Source: Anaerolineae bacterium (GTDB lineage: Bacteria > Chloroflexota > Anaerolineae > B4-G1 > SLSP01). Taken from it: DNA of 10,689 nucleotides. Both the position numbers and the translations under genes were made by a program. Positions within the stretch are counted from its first letter, which is position 1. Every line of letters starts with the position of its first letter. Of this stretch, positions 1 through 8,800 are shown one piece after another. The stretch lies in NCBI GenBank assembly GCA_016927095.1, contig JAFGNI010000005.1, positions 1 to 10,689 of the forward strand, in the 5' to 3' direction. Under the pieces are notes generated by a model. It made no database searches and was not told where the DNA came from. It saw only the letters and a program-made list of their open reading frames with translations.

Positions 1-2868
1 ACCCGCCGCCTGCAGTCGTTCCTCGAGGTATCTGTCGAGACACTCCTCGAGTTGGGACCGGATGTGGTAGGGTTGTTTCTCCCGCTGGGGGGACTGTTGG
101 CGCGCTTGGGCGTCTTTGCCGCCGGGAAGACCGGCGTCGGAGAGCGCCTGCAAGCGTTGTATGGCAAATCGCGCCGCGATGAGATCCAGCTCAGTCCGGA
201 TCGGCTTATTGAGCAGGTCACGAGATCGCTCCAGGGCCTCGCCGCGAAGCGCCCGCTACTCCTCATCATCGATGATTTGCAGTGGACTGATGCCGCATCG
301 GCCAGCTTGTTCTTCCATCTGTCGCGCCAGCTCAGCGGTCATCGCATCCTGCTGGTGGGCGCCTACCGTCCCGAGGAGATTGCGCTGGGGCGCGGGGATC
401 AGCGCCATCCCCTTGAGAAAGTGCTCAACGAGATCAAGCGGTACCAGGGCGAGGTGTGGCTGGATCTCGATCAGACTCGCAGGCTCAGGGGACGCCAGTT
501 CGTCAGTGCATATCTGGACAGTTCCCCAAATGGGTTCAGCGGCGAATTCCGGCGGGCGCTCACCCGACATACGGGCGGACACGCCCTGTTCACCGTCGAG
601 CTCCTGCACTATCTGAAGAGCCGCGGTGATGTCTACCGGGACACGCAGGATGTGTGGCGGGCGCGCCCGGCGCTGGACTGGTCAGTGCTCCCGCCTCGCG
701 TCGAGGGTGTGATCGAGGAACGTGTCCAGCGCGTGGATTCCGCCTTGCGTGAGATTCTGTCACTGGCAAGTCTGGAAGGAGAGTCCTTCACGGCCCAGGT
801 GGTCGCCGCGCTGCAACAGGTGGATGAGCTACTGTTGCTGCGGGATCTTTCACGGGAGCTGAGTCGCCGACACCAGCTTGTCGCGGAGATAGGCGAGATC
901 CAGGTAGGCGAGCGTACGCTGACCCGCTTCGAGTTCGCGCATCCGCTTTTCCAGCAGTATCTCTATCATCAGCTTGGGGCGGGCGAGCGCCGTCTGCTGC
1001 ACGGTGAGGTCGTTGCCCTGCTCGAGGCCTGGTACGCCGGACGCACCGACGAGATCTGTCACCTGTTGGCCCGACATACCTTGGCTGCCGGGCAGTCAGA
1101 GCGTGCTGCCAAGTATCTGTTGCTGGCAGGTGACCGCGCGCGTCTGCTCTATGCGTACGAAGATGCCGTCCAGGCTTACTCCCTAGCCATCCAACAACTG
1201 CGCGCACAGGCGCCGGCTGCCGATCCCAACCGGCTGGCGCGTGCGCTGATGAAACTTGGCCTGACCTATCATCTGGCCTTCGACTATCCTTCCGCTCGCC
1301 AGGCATTCAATGAGGCCTTTGCCATCTGGCAGCGTGCGCCGGTCGCCCAGACACCACCGCCTACCGCCATCCCGTTACGTGTGGATTGGCCCTATCCGCC
1401 GCTCGGCCTCGATCCGGCACAAGCGGCGGATACCGACACGATAGGTGTCATCGATCAGCTATTCTGTGGGCTCGTTGCCCTGTCGCCTGAGATGGATCTA
1501 CTTCCTGAGCTGGCTGAATCGTGGGAGGTGGAGGATCGTGGCCTGCTGTATCGGTTTCGCTTGCGGCCCGATCTGCGGTGGAGCGATGGCAGCCGTCTGA
1601 CAGCGGCTGATCTGGAGTTCGCCTGGAAGCGTGTGCTCGATCCCCAGACAGCTTCACCCCTTGCCCAGCTGCTCTACGGTGTATACCAGGCGCGCGCCTA
1701 TCATCAGGGCGAGCAAGAGGATCCAAGACAGGTGGGGATAGCCGCTCTGGACGAACGGACACTTGCCGTACGCCTGGAACAGCCCGCCGGGAATTTCCTG
1801 TATGTGCTCACCCATCCAGGCGTTGCGCCTGTGCCACGACACCGTGTTCAAGCTCTGGGCGATGCCTGGTCCGAGCCGGATAACCTGGTCGGTTGCGGGC
1901 CTTTCATCGTGCAACCTGGCTGCTCGCTTGAGGCCCTGCGCCTGCAGCGCAACCCGTTCTACCATGGGCGCGGCACCGGCAATGTCGTGGCTATTGAGCT
2001 CGTCGGAAGCGAAGCGCCGGAGGGTGCCCTCGCGCGCTATGACGCCGGCGAGCTGAGTATTGTGCAACTCCAGCGAGGCGAGGGGCCTGATCCACGCCAG
2101 CGATACCCCGCTGACTACCGCTCGTTACCCTATTTGGCTACGGCGTATCTCGGTTTCCGGGTGGACCGCCCGCCGTTCGATGATCCGCGGCTGCGGCGGG
2201 CGCTGGCCCATGCCATTGACCGGGAGACATTGGCGAGCGTCCACCTGCAGGGCTACGTCTTCCCGGCCCTGGGCGGTCTGATCCCTCCCGGTATGCCCGG
2301 TCACACCCCAGACAGTGGGCTGGTATATGATCCGGAAGAAGCCACACGGCTGCTGTCGGAATGCGGCACATCTTTCAGAGACCTGGACGCGATTGAGATC
2401 TGGACCGAGGTCGGTAAGGAATCCTCGGCATGCTTCTTGGCCGAAGGGTGGCAAATGCGTCTGGGGCTGCCGGTGGCCTGCCGTGCCGTCGAATGGGAGG
2501 ATCTCACAGCCCGCCTAGAGGTCGATCCTCCCCCGCTGTTCCTCAACATCTGGGCAGCCGATTACCCCGATCCCGAGACGTTCCTGCGCGACTGCGACGC
2601 TCTGCGCTGGACGCGTTGGCGTAATCCACGGTTCGACCGTCTGGTCGATCAAGCGCGCCGTCAGACGGACATGGCGGAGCGCCTGGAGCTGTATCGAAAT
2701 GCAGAGCGTGGTATGGTGGAACAAGCGGTGCTTGTCCCTCTCGCCTATTGGCGTACGCACCTGCTCGTACACCCATCCGTGCAGTATCTGCCTTCGTCAT
2801 CTGTGAAGTGGTGGACTTGGAAGGATGTGCTGCTCGCACCCGATCCCGGAGGTGGTGTACTGCGTTAG
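1..2868 (+). CDS. STAND/AAA_16-type ATPase-TPR protein fused to an oligopeptide-binding (SBP_bac_5) domain, 5' end outside window
   Basis: The frame is open from base 1 with no stop, so the true start and the P-loop lie upstream; the TTG at 52 is not needed as a start. The visible part begins inside an ATPase domain. Walker B (LLLIIDDLQWTD, about 256-291) is followed by a sensor strand ending GAYRP (about 358-372). Next come a 'GGHALFTVELL' segment (572-604), a 'FEFAHPLFQQYLYHQL' segment (about 931-978) and two TPR-like helical pairs (about 1090-1335). A proline-rich linker leads at about 1369 into a full-length OppA-type domain. Recognisable blocks there are LRWSDGSRLTAADLEFAWKR (about 1573-1632), VGCGPF, PPFDDPRLRRALAHAIDRE, WAADYPDPETFL and the final PLAYW. 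The ATPase and TPR parts match large signal-transduction regulators of the LuxR/SARP/adenylate-cyclase-linked class. SBP_bac_5 domains normally bind peptides or nickel outside the membrane. No signal peptide or membrane segment precedes this one, so I infer a cytoplasmic ligand sensor, by analogy with SgrR. The N-terminal output domain cannot be seen. Confidence 0.88.
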   Translation, partial: TRRLQSFLEVSVETLLELGPDVVGLFLPLGGLLARLGVFAAGKTGVGERLQALYGKSRRDEIQLSPDRLIEQVTRSLQGLAAKRPLLLIIDDLQWTDAASASLFFHLSRQLSGHRILLVGAYRPEEIALGRGDQRHPLEKVLNEIKRYQGEVWLDLDQTRRLRGRQFVSAYLDSSPNGFSGEFRRALTRHTGGHALFTVELLHYLKSRGDVYRDTQDVWRARPALDWSVLPPRVEGVIEERVQRVDSALREILSLASLEGESFTAQVVAALQQVDELLLLRDLSRELSRRHQLVAEIGEIQVGERTLTRFEFAHPLFQQYLYHQLGAGERRLLHGEVVALLEAWYAGRTDEICHLLARHTLAAGQSERAAKYLLLAGDRARLLYAYEDAVQAYSLAIQQLRAQAPAADPNRLARALMKLGLTYHLAFDYPSARQAFNEAFAIWQRAPVAQTPPPTAIPLRVDWPYPPLGLDPAQAADTDTIGVIDQLFCGLVALSPEMDLLPELAESWEVEDRGLLYRFRLRPDLRWSDGSRLTAADLEFAWKRVLDPQTASPLAQLLYGVYQARAYHQGEQEDPRQVGIAALDERTLAVRLEQPAGNFLYVLTHPGVAPVPRHRVQALGDAWSEPDNLVGCGPFIVQPGCSLEALRLQRNPFYHGRGTGNVVAIELVGSEAPEGALARYDAGELSIVQLQRGEGPDPRQRYPADYRSLPYLATAYLGFRVDRPPFDDPRLRRALAHAIDRETLASVHLQGYVFPALGGLIPPGMPGHTPDSGLVYDPEEATRLLSECGTSFRDLDAIEIWTEVGKESSACFLAEGWQMRLGLPVACRAVEWEDLTARLEVDPPPLFLNIWAADYPDPETFLRDCDALRWTRWRNPRFDRLVDQARRQTDMAERLELYRNAERGMVEQAVLVPLAYWRTHLLVHPSVQYLPSSSVKWWTWKDVLLAPDPGGGVLR

Positions 2869-2888
2869 GCGTCGGATCACTCGCGAAC

Positions 2889-2892
2889 GGAG
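2889..2892 (+). promoter_or_regulatory. Ribosome binding site of the secreted VCBS protein
   Basis: GGAG lies 6 bases before the ATG at 2899 in the 30-bp gap after the preceding stop codon. It supports this ATG as the start, as does the signal peptide that follows directly. I see no -10/-35 pair in the gap itself, which is too short for a full promoter. This favours read-through from the upstream gene, or a promoter inside that gene. Confidence 0.6.
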
Positions 2893-2898
2893 CTTGCT

Positions 2899-5800
2899 AT
2901 GGACCATTGCGTTGTCTTGTGGGATCTGCGGATCGTGTTGCGGAGAGCGGGCCGGTCTGCGCTTCTCCTCATCGGGCTCATGCTGTTGACCGGTCAGCCT
3001 CCCGCGCGGGCTTGGGAAGGCGATATGCAGGTTGTGCGCACCTTCCCCGAGCTTGCCGGCGAGTACTGGGCGGCGGAAGTTAGGGACGCCGACTGGGCTG
3101 ACTGGGACAACGACGGCGACCTGGACCTGGCTGTGGTACAGTATCGCTATGCTCGCAGTGTGGTCTTCGAGAACGAGGGCGGCGCGCTCAGCATGGCATG
3201 GCAGAGCCCTGTCCCGGCGAACTACAACTACTCCGGTGACTGGGGTGACTTCGACGACGACGACCTCCCCGATCTTGCCATCGGCGGAACCACCGTCGCA
3301 CTCTACCGCAACACCGGCGGGGGACTGGTCGCCACCTGGAGCGCGGGCGCGAGCCTGGTCGGCACGCAGGTCGCCTGGGGTGATCTCAACGGCGACGGCT
3401 ATGACGACCTGGCCGTCGGCGCAGAGAACAGCCCGCTGCGTATCTACACCTCCGATGGCGTCACCCTGGCGCTGACCTGGACCGCTCCGGTCACCACCAC
3501 CATCCGGGCCCTGGGTTGGGCGGACGTGGATGGAGACCTGGATCCCGATCTCGCCGTGGGCAGCGTTGAAGGGCTGCGCATCTACACTAACGAGAGCGGC
3601 GTGCTGTCCGGCATCTGGGACGCGCCGGACGTGGCCGACGTCTCGGCGCTGGCCTGGGCCGACTGGGACAGTGACGGGGACCTCGACCTGGCCCTGGGCA
3701 TCCGGCCGAGCTATGGAGATGGCGCCCTCGTGTTGTTGACCAACGCGTCCGGCAGCCTGGCACCGGCCTGGAGCGCACTCGAAGCCAACCTTCCCTACGA
3801 CCTGGACTGGGGCGACTGGAACGGTGATGGCCGGCCCGATCTGGCGGTCGGGAACGGGACGGCCAATGGTCAGCACCTGCGGATTCGCGTCTATGAGAGT
3901 CGTCCCGGCGGACTGGCCCTGGGCTGGAGCAGCGACCTGACCGAGATCATCTATCTTGGTATGGCCGTCGCCTGGGGTGACTTTGACCGCGATGATGACG
4001 CGGATTTATTCGTCGGTACCTATACCGGCAGCTATCCCAGCGTGCTGCTGGGCAACCACGACGGACGGTTGGAGGTGGGCTGGACGGCGCAGACGAACTA
4101 TGACGCCTATGCCGTGGCCTGGGGCGATCTGGACGGCGATGCTGACCTGGACCTGGCCCTCGGCACTCAAGATGAGGGGCTGCAAATCTGGGCTTCTGAA
4201 GACGGCGCCCTCAGTCTGGACTGGAGCGCTTCAGAGGCCGATGATGTGCGTGCCCTGGCCTGGGGAGACGTGGACAATGACGGCGACCTGGATCTGGCGG
4301 TGGGACCTGAAGCCGGGCCGGTGCGCCTGTACGTCAATGAGGGGGGCGCGCTCAGCCTGAGTTGGAGCAGCCCGGCGCCGGAGACCGTGGCGTCTCTGGC
4401 GTGGGCGGATGTCGACCGTGACGGTGACCTGGACCTGGCTACCGGCGGCGCCGGACGCCCCGTCCGACTGTATACAAACGTGGGCGGCGCCCTGAGCCTG
4501 GCCTGGAGCGCCACGGGCAGCGAGGTCACGACCAGCCTTGCCTGGGCCGATGTGGATGGCGACAATGACCTGGATCTGGCCGTGGGGAATGACGGCAGCC
4601 CCGTGCGTGTATACCGAAACACCGGCGGCACGCTCGCTCTGGGTTGGAGCGCTGCAGTCAGCGAGACGACGACCAGCCTTGCCTGGGGTGACTGGGACGA
4701 CGACGGCGATCCCGACCTGGCTGTGGGCAACTACGGCGAGCCGCTCCGCATCTATGCCAACACCGGGGGCGTGCCGGCCTCGGCCTGGACCTCCCCGGAC
4801 GCCGATCACGTGACCGCGCTGCAGTGGGCCGATTGGGATGGCGACGGCGACCTGGACCTGGCGGTGGGCGCCTTCAGCGAGCCGAATAAGGTCTATGCCA
4901 ACCTGGGAGGCAGCCTCATCCCACTCTGGGCTGCCGAGTCTGCCGGCGGCACCCGGGCCATCGCCTGGGGGGATTGTGACAACGACGGCGACCTGGATTT
5001 GGCAGCCGCCCACCACGCTTTCCAACCGCTGACGGTTTACGCCAACCAGAGCCGCTTCACCGTCGCCTGGTCTTCCCTGGAACAGATGCACGTCTCGGCC
5101 CAGGCCTGGGGCGACATGGACGCGGATGGAGACCTGGACTTGGCCGTCAGCGTACGTGTGCTCAACCAGAACTCGCCCGAAATCCGGTACGGCTATAACC
5201 GTGTCTACCGCCGCACAACGCAGGGGTTCGAGCCGGCGTGGACATCGCCCGAGCACGATGACAACACGGCTGTTGCCTGGGCTGACCACGACGGCGACGG
5301 AGACCTTGATATCTCGTTCAGCGCTCTGAGATACATGGACGAAGTGGGTACTCTCCAAGGCGGCTATACGCGCCTGTATCGCAACGACGGGACCGGGGCC
5401 TTCTCCCTGGTATGGACCAGCCCGCAACCCACCCGCAGCTCCGACCTAGCCTGGGCAGACGTCGATCAGGATGGCGACCTCGATCTCGCCACCCAGGGCG
5501 GGTACGACGGGCAGGACAACCCTGACCGGCTGTACCTGAACGACGATGGCGTGCTGACTCAGGTCTGGGAGTACAACCAGCCGGGCTATGACACAGGTCT
5601 GGCCTGGGGCGACTACGATGGCGATGGCTATCCGGACCTGATCTCCGCCATCCACCTGTATCCGAATGTGAACGGGCAACTCGGCGCACCGGTGGTCCAG
5701 AGCTTTGCCTCGCGAGCGCGCGGCGTCGCCTGGCGCGACTGGGATGGGGATGGTGACCTGGATCTGGGCATCGCTTACCAAAGCGGCAAGACCCCCACGA

Positions 5801-8800
5801 TCTTCACCAACGACAGCGGCGTCTTCACCGAAGCCTGGTCGTTTGCAGCCGCCACTAATCTATACTATTCAAAGGGGCTGGCCTTCGCCGACTGGAACCT
5901 CGACGGCTACGCGGACGCCGGCGTGCTCCATGGGAACGAATACGGGATGCAGGAGCTCTGGGTCTACTCCGGATTCGGACAGGCGCCCCAGGCAGCGTGG
6001 ATCACCCCCGACTACGACCGTGAGCAGGCCCTGGCCCGGGGCGACTATGACGGCGACGGGGACGCCGACCTGGCGACCGGGGGCGAGATGGGTTCGTACT
6101 TCCTCGGTGGTCAAAACCATAACGCGCCCGGCGCGGTGCGCATCTACGAGAACCACGCCAACGACGCGCAGGTGATGATCGATACCGCGCCCCGGGTGGC
6201 TGTTCGGACACCCGGGGGCGGCTCGGCGCCCGACGCGGGCGGCAGTTTCGCCGCGGCGGTGGTGCTGCAGGGGCCGGAGATCGAGATCGAGTACGTGCTG
6301 ACCGACCCGGAATCCGATCCCGTGCGCACCATCCGTGCCTGGTTCTCACTCGACGGCGGCAGCACCTGGCAACCTGCGGTGGCAGCCGGTGGGACCATCA
6401 CCGGGAATCTGGCAGCCGCGCCGGAGGGCGTCACGCATACCTTTACCTGGGATCTCTTCGGCAGCGGCGTGACCGGCAGCAGCGACACGACCGTCTTCCG
6501 CATCGACGCCGTCCAAGGCTATCGCGGCCCCGGCCCGTTTCAGTATGCGTACCGCTGGGCGGCGAGCAACCCCTTCCGCGTGCGCGGCGCGCAGGTACGC
6601 GTGGTGCGCGGCGGTCAGCCGGTCGCGGGCGCCTGGGTCCTGCGCTTGCCCGCCGGCGTCACCGGCGACTACGAACTCTACCGCGATCTGACAGGAGAGC
6701 CCTTGATCACCGGCGACGGTGGCTATTTGCTGGGCAACACGCCTATGGCTATCGGCGATCACCTGGTTGCCCTCGCCCCGGTTACCGGAACACACGGTTA
6801 TACCTTGTACTACAGCAACGCTGCACCCACGCAGACCGGCGTCGACCCGTACACGGTCACACAGACGGGCGTGCAGGTCCTCGAAACCTCTGCGGACAAC
6901 CCCGTGCTGCTCTACAATCTGGATGTGTCTCTCGAATGGGATGCCCGCTATGACGAGCAGTTGCTCTCCCGATTGCAGTATGACTTCCGGCGCACCTCAG
7001 AGCTGCTCTTTGACTGGAGCAACGGACAGATGGCGCTGGGAAGTGTCACGATCTATCACGCCCGCCAGATGTGGGCCGACGCGCACATCCAAATCTACGC
7101 CTCCAACCGGATGCGCCCCAACGCGGCACAGGGCGGCATTACGAATGAGGACGTTGACGATCCGTCGGTAGAGGGCGTGGTGTACCAACCGGGTCAGGTG
7201 CGGATGGGGGCCGTGTGGAATCGCTTTGGCGATCCGAGCGGCAACCTGGGCGAGGACTGGGCGCGGGCCCTGGCGCACGAGCTGGGCCACTACGCCGCAT
7301 ACCTCGACGATAACTACATGGGCTTCAATGTTCTGGGTCAGTTGGTGCCGGTGACCACCTGCCCCGGCGCGATGACCGATCCTTACCGCGATGACTACTC
7401 CGAGTTCCACCCGTTGACAGACTGGCTGGCGGAGTGCGCCGGCACCCTCTCCCACCAGACCACCGGTCGGGCAGACTGGCAGACCATCACCACCTTCTAC
7501 CCGTGGCTGGACGGGGCGACCACGAACAGCGGCCCGAGCGGGCTACCCCTCGCCGTCACGCAGGTCGACTTTGTCAGCCCGCCGGCAGCGGACGCGTCTT
7601 TGCCGATCCCGCTCTTCTACCTCTCGCAGCACGGGCACAGCCTCCAGCCCGGCGGCAGTGCGCGCGCGTTCTTGTTCCTCGCCGGTGGCGACACGGTGAT
7701 CGATCTTGGTCGTCCAAGCCTGGACCAGGTGCTGGCACGCGGCGCCGCACCCGGCGATCGCCTGTGCGTCTTCGAGCCCGGCCAGGATCGTCTGGGCTGT
7801 GAGGTCGTTCAGGCCGGTGACGAGCAGCTCGCCCTCTACACGCTGGCCTCCGGTCTCCCGCGCGTCGACCTGGAGGCGCTCGACGAGCAACATATCGGGG
7901 TCAGCGTCGGCTTGCTCGAGGACGGCCTGGTCGTCCGCGTCAGGCTCTATCCCGCCGACGGTGGCACGCCGGCAGAGGGCGTGCTGAGCAGGGTGGGCGA
8001 CGTCTACACAGGCGTGCTTGTGCCCGCGGAGCCTGCCCCCAAGGCAACGGTGCACGTCTGGGTGGAGGAGACCGCGCCGGCGCGCGAGATCGTCACGGAC
8101 TATGTCCTGGGCGGCAACCCCGCCTACGTCAGGGGGCGTATGGCCTATGTGCGTGGTCGGATGGCCCCGGCGGTCAGCTCTGACGGACAGGTGATCCTCT
8201 TCGGCAACGACCTGACCTTCCCCGATGGCGAGTTCTACAGCCTCCAGGCGCTCAGCTCCGCCGAAGACACCCCGCCCTGGACCACCCCGATTGGGCAGGT
8301 CTATCGCCTGCTGGCTTCTGCGAGCGCGCCGTCCCTCATCGGTACGTCGATCAGCTTCAGTTATCTCGGCAGTGAGGTGCCTCCCGGCGAGGAGAGCTGG
8401 CTGAAGATCTACTACAACGATGAGAGCGTGCCCGGCAACTGGCAACCACTGGAGACGACGCGCGATATGGACTACAACCACGCCGTCGCCGACGCACAGG
8501 GACCCGGGCTGTATGTGCTGATGAGTAGCCTGGAGATCCCGCTCTACCGGGCGGGTTGGAATCTCTTCTCCTATCCCGTCCAGGCCACCCGCCCGATCAG
8601 CGACGCTCTGATCAGCATCAGCGGCATCTACACGACGGTGTACGGGTACGATGGGCAGGATCTCCTGGATCCCTGGAAGATGTACGATGTGTCGGTGCCC
8701 GGCTGGGTGAATGATCTGCACACCATCGAGTTCGTGCACGCCTACTGGATCCAGACCACGCGGGCCATCACGCTCTCGTTGCTCGGCGTCGTCGAGACGT

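Noticed and set aside
52..54. TTG at 52 as the true start of the ATPase fusion
   Set aside because: The frame is open back to base 1 with a plausible helical sequence, and the P-loop expected before Walker B is missing from the window. The gene must therefore start upstream.
2797..3876. 359-codon open frame on the - strand
   Set aside because: It overlaps the end of one real gene and the start of another. It too is an antisense mirror of the repeats.
4231..5427. 398-codon open frame on the - strand
   Set aside because: It is periodic only because it mirrors the VCBS repeats on the + strand (recurring Q-I-Q-V-A-V and P-G-like blocks). It is a shadow, not a gene.
3091..6180. CRISPR-like array
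   Set aside because: The periodic signal is a coding repeat kept in frame with degenerate DNA, not identical direct repeats with unique spacers.
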